Shown here: piece by piece, positions 28,849 through 38,596 of the stretch
Layout: every line of letters begins with the position of its first letter
Numbering within the stretch: position 1 is the stretch's first letter
Assembly (NCBI GenBank): GCA_963818645.1
Contig: CAWFTF010000016.1
Location: forward strand, 1-64,000
Direction: 5' to 3'
Length of the DNA stretch: 64,000 nucleotides
Source: Gp6-AA40 sp963818645
GTDB lineage: Bacteria; Acidobacteriota; Vicinamibacteria; Vicinamibacterales; UBA2999
Position numbers and translations under genes: made by a program
The notes under the pieces: model-generated
The model's input: only the letters and a program-made list of their open reading frames with translations
Told to the model about the DNA's origin: nothing
Database searches by the model: none

Positions 28849-31410
28849 CTACGGGCGGCTCCGGTTCGTCGGCGTGGAAACGCACGGCAATCTGCGCCCG
28901 CGCGGCACGAGCGAAGACGTCGCACGCTTTGCCGAGCCGAGCAGAAGCGCCTGCTGACGCGCGAGCGCAATCGCCTGCACGATCGGCATCGCGCGTCCCT
29001 CGGCGCGGGCCGCCTCGAATGATCGCTCCCGAGCGATGTCTTCACCGGCTCGAAGTAGCGATCGCGGATCCAACCTGATGGCGGCACCAGCGAGCCGCGG
29101 ACGCTCTCCAGCAGTCCGTCCGAGGCACCCCACAACCGGGCCGCTCCGTCGGCGTGTCCTCCGGCGGCGAGCAGCCCCGCGAACACGTCGAGGCTCCAGG
29201 CGATCCCGCGCGGATCGTCGAGCTCCTGACAGAGCGACATCGCCTCGAGGCCTGGGCGCGCGCCTGGTCGAAGTCCTGCCGAACGATGCGCAGGCCGGCG
29301 CCGACGACAGGAGAATGCTCAGGCCCCACGCGTCACCGGCGCGCCGATGCACGACGATCGATTCGTCGTACAGCTGCTGCGCGCGATCGTGGTCGCCGTT
29401 CAAGACCGCGACGTTGGCGAGGATCAGCAGCGGGCCGCCATGCTGCACGTCTTCGCCGCTGGCATCGGCGGCCTCTCGCGCCTCGACGGCGCGCGCGACG
29501 GCCTGCTCGTGGTCGCCGCGCTCAAACGCGGCAAGTCCCTGAAGAAACAGCGCGAACGATACGACCCAGGCATCACCGTCGTCGCGGCCCAACGACAGCG
29601 CCTCGGTCGCCGGTCTGCAACCTCGACGTGACGCCCCCGGAACGTATGCATGTGCGCCAGGCCGATCAGCGCGCGCGCCCGCAGCGCTCCGGGCGCGTGA
29701 CGCCACCGCGAGCGCCCGTTCGAGCCAGAGCTCTCCCTCCTCGAACAGGCCGCGCTTGGTCCAGAACCAGAACAGCGCGCCGGCGAGCTCGACGCCCTTC
29801 TCGGCGAGCGCGGGAGACGTCAACGCCCATTCGAGCGCCGCCCGAACGTTCTCCTGCTCGCTCCGCAGTCGCCGGAGGCACGGCAGCTGATCGTGGTGAC
29901 GGAGAATCGGCAAGGCGCCGCGGAACTCGTTGAAGAAAAACTCGAAGTGACGCTCGCGCAGCCGATCGGCGGCACCGGCCTGCACGAGCCGTTCGCGCGC
30001 ATACTGGCGGACGTTTCGAGGAAGCGGTACCGGCGCTCGCCGGCGACCTCACTGTCCACGACGACGAGCGATTTGCTGACCAGCCGCGACAACAGATCGA
30101 GCACGTCGTGCTCGTCGATGCCGTCGCCTCCGCACACGTGCTCGGCGGCCTCGAGCGTCCAGCGGCGGGGAACACCGAGAGCCGGCAGAGCAACTGCTGT
30201 TCGACGTCCGACAGCAGCTGGTAACTCCAGTCGACGGTGGCCTCGAGCGTCCGCTGCCGTGCGACCGCCGTTCGCGCGCCGCCGGTCAGCAGCCGGAACC
30301 GATCCTGCAGCCGCGCCTCGATCTGCTCCGGTGACAGCACGACGACACGGGCGGCCGCCAACTCGATGGCGAGCGGAATACCATCGAGACGCCGGCAGAT
30401 GCGGGCGATCGAGTCGGCGTTGTCCGGAGTCGGTGCGAAGGCTGGATCAACGGCGCTCGCACGCTCGATGAAGAGCTGTGTGGCCTCGGCGTCGACGAGC
30501 GCGTCAGCGGGAACCGATGCCAGCGCCTCCGGGAGCGACAAGCGAGGGGACACGGTAGACGGTCTCGCCGGACACGCCCAGCGCTTCACGGCTCGTCGCG
30601 AGGATCCGCAACGCCGGCGCTTCGCGCAGCAGGGCCTCGACGAGCTCGGCGCAGGCGGCGATCAGGTGCTCGCAGTTGTCCAGCACGAGCAGGAGCTCAC
30701 GATGGCGCAGCGTGTCGAGCAGCACGTCGCGCGCCGATCGCTGCGGGCCCTCTCGAACACCGAGCACGGTCGCAATCGTCTGCGCCACCAGATCGGGCAC
30801 CGACAGCGGCGCCAGATCGACCAGCCACACGCCGTCGGGAAATGTCGTTCACGAGGCCGCACGCGAGCCGCACCGCCAGCCGCGTCTTGCCAACACCGCC
30901 GGCGCCCGTCAGCGACAGCAGCCGCGATGACGTGAGCACCCCGGGCAATTCGAGGAGCTCCTTCTGGCGTCCGACGAAGCTCGTGAGCTCGGCCGGCAGG
31001 TTATGACGACGCGCGTTCGGCAGATGCTCCGGTGCGGCCACAAGACCAGGCGACGTCTGCGGAGGCGACTGAGGGACGACCTCGACCGGCGCGACAAAGC
31101 GATAGCCCTTTCCCGGCACGGTCTCGACGAATCGGGGCGACTCGCGCGAGTCGCCCAACACCTGTCGGATCTTGAGAATGGCCGTGCGGATGCCGGCATC
31201 GAGGTCGGTGAAGACGTCCGGGCTCCACAGGCGCTTCGCGATGTCGTCGCGCGACACCAGTTCCTGGCGGCGCTCCAGCAGCAGGAGCAGGAGATCCATC
31301 GGTTGCCGCGCGAGCGGAAGGCGGTGCCCCTCGCGTCGCACCTCGTAGGCCGCCACGTCGACCTCGAATTCTCCGAACCGGTAGGTCACGCGGGCGGAGG
31401 TCGAGCTCAT
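28849..31410 (-). pseudogene. winged-helix / NB-ARC-type ATPase / TPR transcriptional regulator, broken by many frameshifts
   Basis: Starts with an OmpR-type winged helix (ATG 31410; FGEFEVDVAAYEVRREGHRL, ETVPGKGYRFVAPVEVV), then a P-loop (LTGAGGVGKTRLAVRL) and, in a second frame, the Walker B LLLVLDNCEHLIAA and sensor LATSREALGV. A third frame holds RRLDGIPLAIELAAARVVVL, a fourth DVLDLLSRLVSKSLVVVDSE, a fifth FGENVRAALEWALTSPALAE-like TPR sequence. The last kilobase hops frames at least four more times before AEGRAMPIVQAIALARQQAL. I count about nine shifts in 2.5 kb while the neighbouring unknown gene (27-28.7 kb) is intact. Such proteins are ATP-dependent activators. Divergent from the SGNH hydrolase gene, also broken. 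Likely a true pseudogene, or a poorly assembled stretch. Confidence 0.75.
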
Positions 31411-31547
31411 GCGTGAATCACCGGCCTAGCGTGTCACACGTTCGACCGCCATCGACAAAGATTCAAGATTTTTTCAACACCCCGTCAATAGCCTCAGCCG
31501 GTGCCGTTCGACACAATCGCCGCGACGACATTTGAAGGAGAACATTC

Positions 31548-32854
31548 ATGAACATCCTCAAACTTCACGGTCGAACCATGCACGGCGCGTCGGTCGTCGC
31601 CGATGCCCGGCTTCGCCGCCGCTCGTTCGCGACGGCCGCGGCGACCTGCTGGCCTTCGCGGCGATCGCGCTCACGACATCGGTCATCGCCACGGAGCAGC
31701 ATGACGACGCCCACTGGGTCGGCACGTGGAGCGCCAGCCCTCAGGCGGTTGCGGCGCCCATCCAGATCAACGGGCAGACGGTGCGGCAGATCGTGCACAC
31801 CAGCCTCGGCGGTGAGCGCGTGCGGGTTCGTTCTCCAACGCCTACGGTACGAGCGGACTGGTCATCGGCTCCGCGCACGTCGCCCTCAGCGCCGGCGGCG
31901 CGATCGATCTCCAGCGGGACCGATCGGGTACTCACGTTCAATGGATCACCCACCATCACCATTCCCGCCGGTGCGGTGGTGGTGAGCGACCCCGTAAGGC
32001 TCGACGTGCCGGCTCTCGGTGATCTCGCCGTCAGTCTCTACCTGCCGGAGAACGTCGCCGCGACGACCCAGCATGTGGAGGCCAGCAGACGACCTACATC
32101 TCGGCTTCAGGCGACTTCACGGGCGCGACCACCTTGCCGGCGACCACGACTACGTCCTTCTACTTTCTGACCGGCGTGGAGGTCAGCGCCTCGGACCGCG
32201 CGAGGGCGATCGTGACGCTCGGCGATTCGGTGACCGACGGCTTCGGCTCGACGCCAGACATGAACCAGCGCTGGCCGAATCTTCTGGCGGAGCGGCTGCA
32301 GTCCAACCGGGGCACATCGCGCGTGGCAGTGCTCAACGCGGGCGTCAGCGGCAATCGCGTGCTGCACGATTTCGTCGGCACCAGCGCGCTGGCCCGGTTC
32401 GATCGCGATGTGCTCGTACAAACCGGCGTGAAGTACCTCATCGTGCTGCGAAGGCAACGCTGACTTCCTCATTCCCGCGCTGATCGGCAACCCTGCGGAA
32501 GTCGTGACCGCCGCGCAGATCATCCAGGGCCACCGTCAGATGATCGATCGCGCCCATGCCTTGGGATTGAGAGTCTACGGCGGCACGTTGAATCCGGTCG
32601 AAGGCTACCCGTTCCCCGGCTTCTGGACAGCCGATCTCGAGGCGAAGCGCCAGGCCGTCAACCGGTGGATCCGGACCAGCAGCGCCTATGACGCGGTCAT
32701 TGACTTCGACAGGGTGCTGCGCGATCCGAGCCATCCCTCACGCCTGCTGCCGGCGTATGACAGCGGCGATCACGTGCATCCGAACGATGCCGGCTACAGG
32801 GCCATGGCCGATGCGATCGACCTGTCTCTGTTTCGCGACGACGACGAGGATTGA
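31548..32854 (+). pseudogene. secreted SGNH/GDSL hydrolase, broken by frameshifts
   Basis: ATG at 31548 has an ideal AAGGAG at 31535-31540. The protein is read in pieces: HWVGTWSASPQAVAAPIQIN, then NAYGTSGLVIGSAHVALSAG, then RVLTFNGSPTITIPAGAVVV, then IVTLGDSVTDGFGSTPDMNQ with the nucleophile Ser of GDS, then EGNADFLIPALIGNPAEVV with the block III Asn, then SGDHVHPNDAGYRAMADAID with the D-x2-H dyad. Each catalytic block is present, so the gene was functional before at least four single-base shifts. It would have been a secreted esterase or lipase. Divergent from the broken regulator, whose winged helix may once have controlled it. Confidence 0.78.
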
Positions 32855-32870
32855 TGAGGCCCGCGTTGCT

Positions 32871-32900
32871 GTAGCGACGAGTCTTGAGACTCGTCGTGAC
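32871..32900 (+). repeat. short GTAGCG hairpin element, copy 1
   Basis: CGACGAGTC and GACTCGTCG form a perfect 9-bp stem around TTGA, preceded by GTAG. A GC-richer copy occurs at 59612-59638 on the other strand, with GTAGCGGCGGG... replacing GTAGCGACGAG.... It stands just downstream of the broken SGNH gene. Confidence 0.55.
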
Positions 32901-32912
32901 ACTGGCGGATTG

Positions 32913-32963
32913 ATAGAGGCGGGTCGCTTCGACAGGGTTCAGGCCAGGCAAGACCCGCTCTAC
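32913..32963 (-). repeat. long GCGGGTC/GACCCGC element, copy 1
   Basis: Outer arms TAGAGGCGGGTC and GACCCGCTCTA enclose a middle that reads GCTTCGACAGGGTTCAGG then CCAGGCAA. A second copy at 56527-56570 has the same arms and the same CTTCGAC...GGCCAGG middle. It lies in the gap before the end of the TonB receptor gene. Confidence 0.6.
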
Positions 32964-32979
32964 GACATGGTGAAAAGGC

Positions 32980-35900
32980 TTAGAAGTCGAAGGTCACATT
33001 GAACCGCGCAAAACGCGCATTCAGCACCGCTGTCGGGGCCAGCCACGTCGCGCCGTTGGTCACGGGATCGTACGTCTGGTTGTAGACCGTTCCCGTGTTG
33101 CTGTTGAACAGGTTGTAGACGTCGATCGCCACGTTCGTCCGCGTCTTGCCGAATCTCAGGTTCTTGCCGACGCGCAGGTCGAGTGAATTGAGCATGTCGG
33201 GGAACGTGTGTCCCTGCTCGAGGAGATTGACGGTCTGGAACGGCAGGCCCGGCGCCAGCGGACGCCCTGTCTGCGCCTGCAGAATCGCACTCGAGACGTT
33301 GTAGTTCGCCGACAACGAATTGCCGTTGCTCGCGACAGCGTTTCCCGCGGGCGCCACACCAGGTGTCGAGCGGAACGTGCCGCTCACCAGGACGTCGATC
33401 CTGGGAATGGTGTACGTCGCGAGCCCGCGGATGCTCGTCAGCCAGTCCTCGCTGATCGCGCATGATGCGATCTGCTGGTTGACGAGTAACGACCCGGCCG
33501 TCGTGTACAGCTCTGGAAGCTTCTCCGCCACGGCGCAATAGTCGCGCACACCACGGCCGCCGCTCATGCCAAGCTGCAGGAACAGTTGATTCGGCAGGCG
33601 CGCGCTCACCTGCGCGTCCACTCCGTGCCAGTAGGCCGTCACATCGCCGTAGTCGCTCGCGGACGTGAAGTAGTTGTCCGTCGCGCCGAGCGGTGATCGC
33701 GTGTTGCGCGTGAAGAACGTCACGGGGTAGCCACCGCCGCCCGGCAGATTCGCGTTCTGCGGCGCCGCAATGGTGACCTGATCGAAATCCAACGGACTCA
33801 ATGCGAGGTTATCCGTGAAGAAGTGGTTCCCCCACCAGCGCCGGTTGTAGCTGACGTCGAGCGCGACACGCGGGATGATCTCGTGCTGCACGGCGACGCC
33901 GAACTGCCAGTCGTATTGCCGCACGCCCCATCCGTGTTGCACGTCGGGGTTGGCGCGCGTGGTCACGAACTGGTTGCCGAAGTTGGAGTTGCTCCAGGCA
34001 CCGCAGTTGTCGCCGCCCGACGCTAGGTTGTTTTGCGCGGCGGGATTCATCAGATCGCAGTCAGGGATGTAGTTCCGGTTGCCATCGGTCCAGCTGCGGT
34101 TCGTCGTCTGCTGGTATGTGACCGCCGGGTTGGCGATTGTGTAGAGGCCGCCGTTCTGTGCCGTTTCGAGGTACTTGCTGAAGTTCACCTTCAGCGACGT
34201 CTTGCCGTTTCCGAACAGATCGTAGGCCGCGCCCATTCGAGGCGTGATGTCGTGGAAGCCGGTGACACCATCCTGCCGCGGGAACATGTAAGTGCTGCCG
34301 AACCGGTTGTCGGCGGTAATGCCGTTCTCGCCCTCCGGGAACCAACTCCACGCGTGCTCGTAGCGCAGCGCCGCTTGCACGGTGAAGCGACTGTGCGTCC
34401 ACTGATCCTGGACGTAGAAACCGTCGTAGCGCGTGCGGTTGCTCTGGATGTGCGGGGCGATGCGCATCGTGAACTGCGTGGGCGTCCCGTTGTTGAAGGT
34501 GTAGGCCAGTTGATTGTCGGCGTTCTGGTACTGCCTGTACACCTCGTGCGCCGCCTGGTAGCCGACTTTGAAGCTGTGCGCGCCGGTCACGTAGGCGAGC
34601 GACCCCCGCCAGATGTTGTGCTGCTGATTGTTCTCCGCGGCCGAGTTCCAGCCGCGGTAGATGAAGTTGGGAACGGGAACACCAGCCGCGGTGCTCTGTT
34701 CGGTTACCGCGACCAGCCCTGTCTGCGATCCGGGAGGAGGGTATCCACCCCACTTACTGCTGAATGACGAGAAGCCGGCTTCCATCAGGATGCGGTTCGT
34801 CGCCGGCGACGTCCATGTCGCCTGCGTGATCTTCTCCCGCTCCGGCCACATGTTGGCAGACTCTGGTGACGTCGACGTCGTGCCGAGGGCGATCCAGTCG
34901 TCACCGCGCTCACGGCACCCATCGCCGGTGTTGACGAGCGCCGACCCGGCGCAGTTCGCCTGGTAGTCGTAGTAGAACCCGAGCTTGTTCTTCTGTGTGA
35001 GCTGACCGGTGAGGCGGAACGCTTCGATCTTCTTGTCGCCCGCCGACCGCGCCTGGGTGTTCGTGTCCCTCACATAGTTCCACTTCGAGGGATCGAGAGC
35101 GTTCGCATTTGGCGACAGACCTGGAATGGTCTGGTGGGTGCCGTAACTGCGAAGGTTGTTGAAAAACCACAATCGATCGCGCTTGATCGGACCGCCGACT
35201 GCAAGGTTTGTGTCCCAGTTCTTGATGAGTCCTGGCGGCTCTGTGATGCCAACGCTGCGCAGATCGTCGTCGAGATTACTGCCCTGTGACCACTCGCCAG
35301 CGGTGCTGAAGAACGCGGTGCCGTTGAAGTTGTTGCCGCCGCTCTTGGGGATGATGTTGAAGGCCGGCCCACCGCGATCGACTTCACCCATACCTCCCGC
35401 GACGGTGACCTGGACTTCCTGCGCGTTGACGAAGTCGTAGGCAAAGCTCGAGACGCCGCCACCGCCGAACGCCGAGCCGACGTTCATGCCGTCCACTTGA
35501 ACCGTACCTTCGTTGCCGCGCCCACCGCGCGACGTGAAGAAGAAGTTCGTCGCGGTCCCGCCAACAGACTGCGTGGAGTTCACGTCGAGCGTCAATGACT
35601 GAACGCCGGGGACCATCGCGAGGACACTGCCGTAGGTGCGCGACACGGGGACGGCGGCGAGCACCTCGTCGGCGAGCACGACCTCACGCTTCGTGCTGGT
35701 CTGCGTGTCGATGATGGGTGTCGCTCCGGAGACGGTAATCGTCTCCTCCACGGTACCGACTCGCAAGTCGGCATTGACCGTCGTCACGCCGGCGCCCGAG
35801 AGTAGGATGCCCTCGCGCCTCACTGTGGTGAAACCGGGCAGCGTGAACGTCACGATGTAGGTGCCCGGCTCGAGAGCAACGAACCGGTATTGGCCGCTCC

Positions 35901-36081
35901 CATCGGTCACGACAGTGCGTGCCTTCTCGATGAGCGCAGGACTCGCCGCTTCGACGGTCACGCCTGGCAGGATGGCACCAGAGGTGTCTCTGACGATGCC
36001 AGCAACGTCCTGGGAAAACGCCGGCGTGGCGAGAAGAAGTAGAACCGCAACGACAAAAGAGCTGGTTGCCAGGGCACGCAT
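32980..36081 (-). CDS. TonB-dependent receptor, Oar-like (intact)
   Basis: 1033 residues from the ATG at 36081, which follows GGAGG closely; the open frame reaches 36228, but that start would bury the signal peptide (VVAVLLLLATPAFSQ). A carboxypeptidase-regulatory-like domain (AGIVRDTSGAILPGVTVEAA) is followed by a plug with ATPIIDTQTSTKREVVL and a barrel ending ARFNVTFDF. Long Asn/Trp-rich loops (GWNSAAENNQQHNIWRG) suggest a large ligand. It is a close paralogue of the frameshifted receptor at 17-20 kb. The nearest upstream gene is the AlkB-like dioxygenase, on the same strand. Confidence 0.93.
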   Translation of the reverse strand: MRALATSSFVVAVLLLLATPAFSQDVAGIVRDTSGAILPGVTVEAASPALIEKARTVVTDGSGQYRFVALEPGTYIVTFTLPGFTTVRREGILLSGAGVTTVNADLRVGTVEETITVSGATPIIDTQTSTKREVVLADEVLAAVPVSRTYGSVLAMVPGVQSLTLDVNSTQSVGGTATNFFFTSRGGRGNEGTVQVDGMNVGSAFGGGGVSSFAYDFVNAQEVQVTVAGGMGEVDRGGPAFNIIPKSGGNNFNGTAFFSTAGEWSQGSNLDDDLRSVGITEPPGLIKNWDTNLAVGGPIKRDRLWFFNNLRSYGTHQTIPGLSPNANALDPSKWNYVRDTNTQARSAGDKKIEAFRLTGQLTQKNKLGFYYDYQANCAGSALVNTGDGCRERGDDWIALGTTSTSPESANMWPEREKITQATWTSPATNRILMEAGFSSFSSKWGGYPPPGSQTGLVAVTEQSTAAGVPVPNFIYRGWNSAAENNQQHNIWRGSLAYVTGAHSFKVGYQAAHEVYRQYQNADNQLAYTFNNGTPTQFTMRIAPHIQSNRTRYDGFYVQDQWTHSRFTVQAALRYEHAWSWFPEGENGITADNRFGSTYMFPRQDGVTGFHDITPRMGAAYDLFGNGKTSLKVNFSKYLETAQNGGLYTIANPAVTYQQTTNRSWTDGNRNYIPDCDLMNPAAQNNLASGGDNCGAWSNSNFGNQFVTTRANPDVQHGWGVRQYDWQFGVAVQHEIIPRVALDVSYNRRWWGNHFFTDNLALSPLDFDQVTIAAPQNANLPGGGGYPVTFFTRNTRSPLGATDNYFTSASDYGDVTAYWHGVDAQVSARLPNQLFLQLGMSGGRGVRDYCAVAEKLPELYTTAGSLLVNQQIASCAISEDWLTSIRGLATYTIPRIDVLVSGTFRSTPGVAPAGNAVASNGNSLSANYNVSSAILQAQTGRPLAPGLPFQTVNLLEQGHTFPDMLNSLDLRVGKNLRFGKTRTNVAIDVYNLFNSNTGTVYNQTYDPVTNGATWLAPTAVLNARFARFNVTFDF

Positions 36082-36202
36082 GATGGCCTCCGATTTTCCG
36101 TCACTTCTCGGTAGTGCAGTCGGTCCGCCTGCTTTCGCATGGTCGGGTCGGGCGACTCGACAAGCCAGCGCTGACTGCGCCCGGCGAGTAGCCGCGGCTA
36201 GC

Positions 36203-36799
36203 CTAAGGCAAGCGGACGAGGCGATCAAGCAGTGTGCGAAACGTAATCGAGTACCGGAGCGCTGTCACAGGCGGAATCTGGTGCTCGAACGCACTCCTGG
36301 ACTGCCCTGTCATCACGTACGCTGACCGTTGCTCCAGCAGGATCTCGTGCGTGGCCGTCCGGCGCTGACCTTGCGTCGGCACGCCAGGGCCCACATACGG
36401 ACGCAGTCGCATGCGGCACGACGACAGCAGCGATACACCCGCGACGATGCCGTATTGCGGCGCATCGCGATGCCAGCCGATCGGAGCGCCAGGTGGGTAT
36501 TCATTGATCAGCGCCATCGCGAAGGCGTCGGGACTGACGTTCGCCCACTGCGCGATCCTGACACGCATCGGAAACAGAAACGCAGGCAGCGGAGGTGACA
36601 CGCGACCTGCGTCGTACGAGTGGCCGAAGAACGCCACTCGACGGCGAGCGACAACGCCGCGCATTTCAAATGTCGAAAACTCGATCTGCGAGATGTCGTC
36701 GACGAGCGCCGTCTCTTCCTCCGGCGTAACGAAGTTCGGCCGATAGAGAAACCCGTCTGGTACGTTCGAATCGAAGAGTGAACCCTGCGGCAGCGCCAC
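36203..36799 (-). CDS. AlkB-like 2-oxoglutarate/Fe(II) dioxygenase
   Basis: 198 residues, soluble. The conserved segment INEYPPGAPIGWHRDAPQYG holds the iron-binding H110-x-D112; the distal His is at 173 (FEHQIPPV), and the 2-oxoglutarate arginine is in RYSITFR (182-188). These match the AlkB repair family, which removes alkyl groups from 1-methyladenine and 3-methylcytosine. It is a short homologue of the type with an HxD-x(~60)-H spacing. Whether it repairs DNA or RNA is not visible. The neighbouring DUF2278 gene lies 34 bases upstream on the same strand. Confidence 0.87.
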   Translation of the reverse strand: MALPQGSLFDSNVPDGFLYRPNFVTPEEETALVDDISQIEFSTFEMRGVVARRRVAFFGHSYDAGRVSPPLPAFLFPMRVRIAQWANVSPDAFAMALINEYPPGAPIGWHRDAPQYGIVAGVSLLSSCRMRLRPYVGPGVPTQGQRRTATHEILLEQRSAYVMTGQSRSAFEHQIPPVTALRYSITFRTLLDRLVRLP

Positions 36800-36833
36800 G
36801 CCTCAGTGTGGCACGCCGGTCGCCACCTCCGTC

Positions 36834-37913
36834 TCAGGTGTTGAATCGCAAATAGCGACTGTCCACCGCGTCGGCTTTTGAGTAACTCACGGCGTGAACC
36901 AACACGCCAGCCGGATTCATGAGCCTGATGGTGCCGCCGTTGTTCGACAGTTGTGCACCGCTTCCAGTCAGCACAATCAGCGCGGACGCGCCAGCACCCA
37001 GCTGCACGCCGTTGAGCGTATCCGCGAGATCGTTCTTGTCGACGATGCGCCAGCCGGTCAGATCGACAGGAACAGTGGTCGTGTTGCCAATCACCACGAC
37101 CTCCTTGTGCACATCGTCGCCGGCTGGATTAACGAGGGCGCGCTCAACGTAAATGGCCGGGAACGTGGGCTGCGGCTCGTCGGGAACCGGGATGGGCGGC
37201 TCGACCGGTGGTGTCGCAGCGGCCGGGATCTCTTTCGAGACGCCAGGGATGCGATCACCATTTGCGTCCGTCGGCAGAAACTGAGTCTTGAAGCGGAAGA
37301 AGAGGCCGGTGACGTGATCGGCGAACTGGAGGATCACACCGCCGTCGTTGAACACCCCGTTGTCCTCGTCATGCTCGTGCGGCGCGTTCCCCTGGTTCAT
37401 GTGGATGTCGTGCATCCCGTCTTTCGTTCCGAACTCGGCGTCGATGCCGGGCTTCGGCGCAGGATCGTGGAAGTGTGAGCCGAACGCGAACAGTTCGCCG
37501 CCACTCGCCTTCAGATCGTTGAGGTGCCGGCTGACGACATCCTGCAGATCGTCGTTCTCGCCGGGCCCGGTTGGCGGCAGCGCGATTCCCGTGGGCCAGT
37601 CGAAGAGCGGCGCGCGCGAGTAGTCGAGCGCGTTCGATGCCGATCGCGGTTTGCGATTCAAGTCGGTGAGGCCTGACGGCAACGCGACGAGGTGCTCGAG
37701 AATGGGATGACTGAGCAGCGGCTCGGCTCGATGAAAGATGACGAGAGACTTGGCCGGGTCGCCCGATCGAACGTTGACCGGAATGCGCCAGGGTTTTCCC
37801 TGAGCATCGATCACGCGCACCTGCAGGTGCGGCGACTTGCTGGCGCCGGGCGGTGGATCCTCACGCTTCCATCGATCGAGCTTCCCACGCAGCACACCGT
37901 AGATGACGGCCAC
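36834..37913 (-). CDS. DUF2278 (YukJ-like) protein with C-terminal lamin-tail domain
   Basis: 359 residues. The N-terminal half is DUF2278 (MAVIYGVLRGKLDRWKREDP, HLQVRVIDAQGKPWRIPVNV, with a His/Asp-rich segment GMHDIHMNQGNAPHEHDEDN). A Pro-rich linker (TPPVEPPIPVPDEPQP) leads to a lamin-tail-type Ig domain (ERALVNPAGDDVHKEVVVIG, DLTGWRIVDKNDLADTLNG). This two-domain form is typical of bacterial YukJ proteins of unknown function. There is no signal peptide, so it is presumably cytosolic. Confidence 0.85.
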   Translation of the reverse strand: MAVIYGVLRGKLDRWKREDPPPGASKSPHLQVRVIDAQGKPWRIPVNVRSGDPAKSLVIFHRAEPLLSHPILEHLVALPSGLTDLNRKPRSASNALDYSRAPLFDWPTGIALPPTGPGENDDLQDVVSRHLNDLKASGGELFAFGSHFHDPAPKPGIDAEFGTKDGMHDIHMNQGNAPHEHDEDNGVFNDGGVILQFADHVTGLFFRFKTQFLPTDANGDRIPGVSKEIPAAATPPVEPPIPVPDEPQPTFPAIYVERALVNPAGDDVHKEVVVIGNTTTVPVDLTGWRIVDKNDLADTLNGVQLGAGASALIVLTGSGAQLSNNGGTIRLMNPAGVLVHAVSYSKADAVDSRYLRFNT

Positions 37914-38107
37914 TGGTCACCCCCTTCTTTCTCTTTTCTTGCAAGCGCGCTTACCAGAGCTAACGATGATTCGGGCTCGACAGAACAGGCGTCTCTATAG
38001 CTTTCAACGTCGAGCTGCGTGCCGCTGTGCTCGCTATCGCATTACTCGCGAGAGTAGAGTCGCTAGACGTTCAAAGCACCGAGCACTGGGGAAAGACGAG
38101 GTGACCC

Positions 38108-38548
38108 ATGTCGTTGAAGGGCATGTACGCGTACGCACAGCAAGTCGCACAAGGACATTTCCACGGCACGATCGAGGAACGCAACGGAAAGCTGGAGTTC
38201 AAGGGAACAGTCGCCACTGAGGCCGAGAAGAACGACATCTGGAATGCGATCAAGACGATTCCAACGTGGCGCGAGGATATCAATGCAGACATTCGCGTGA
38301 CCGGCGGGCCGGCGTCCGCAGCGCCAACCGCTCCGCCGCCCACACCGCCAGCCCGGGGCACGCAATCGGCGACGGCCACGGTGGTCGCACCGAAGACCTA
38401 TACGGTCAAGTCAGGTGACACGCTAGGCAAGATCGCCAAGGAACATCTCGGCAACGCCAGCGACTACATGAAGATCTTCGAGTTGAACACGGATCAGTTG
38501 AGCGATCCGAACCTGATCAAACCCGGGCAGGTCTTGCGTCTGCCATAG
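38108..38548 (+). CDS. BON/LysM protein (Kbp/YgaU-like)
   Basis: 146 residues: N-terminal BON-like fold (GTIEERNGKLEFKGTVATEA, then IPTWREDINADIRVTGG), a Pro/Ala linker, and a C-terminal LysM domain (KTYTVKSGDTLGKIAKEHLG, SDPNLIKPGQVLRLP). E. coli Kbp has the same order and nearly the same length (149 residues), binds K+ and is cytosolic. Here too there is no signal peptide. The upstream gene is DUF2278, divergent. Kbp function is inferred from the architecture only; LysM could also mean cell wall binding. Confidence 0.82.
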   Translation: MSLKGMYAYAQQVAQGHFHGTIEERNGKLEFKGTVATEAEKNDIWNAIKTIPTWREDINADIRVTGGPASAAPTAPPPTPPARGTQSATATVVAPKTYTVKSGDTLGKIAKEHLGNASDYMKIFELNTDQLSDPNLIKPGQVLRLP

Positions 38549-38569
38549 CGGGCGGCTCTACGTGAAATA

Positions 38570-38596
38570 GTGTGAAGGGGTCTGACCCCTTCACAC
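38570..38596. repeat. GGGGTC-T-GACCCC palindrome, copy 1
   Basis: A perfect 13-bp inverted repeat, GTGTGAAGGGGTC and GACCCCTTCACAC, around a single T. It lies between the convergent LysM and SRPBCC genes, and the SRPBCC stop codon (TGA on the minus strand, 38591-38593) is inside it. Likely a bidirectional terminator as well as a repeat. Confidence 0.65.
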
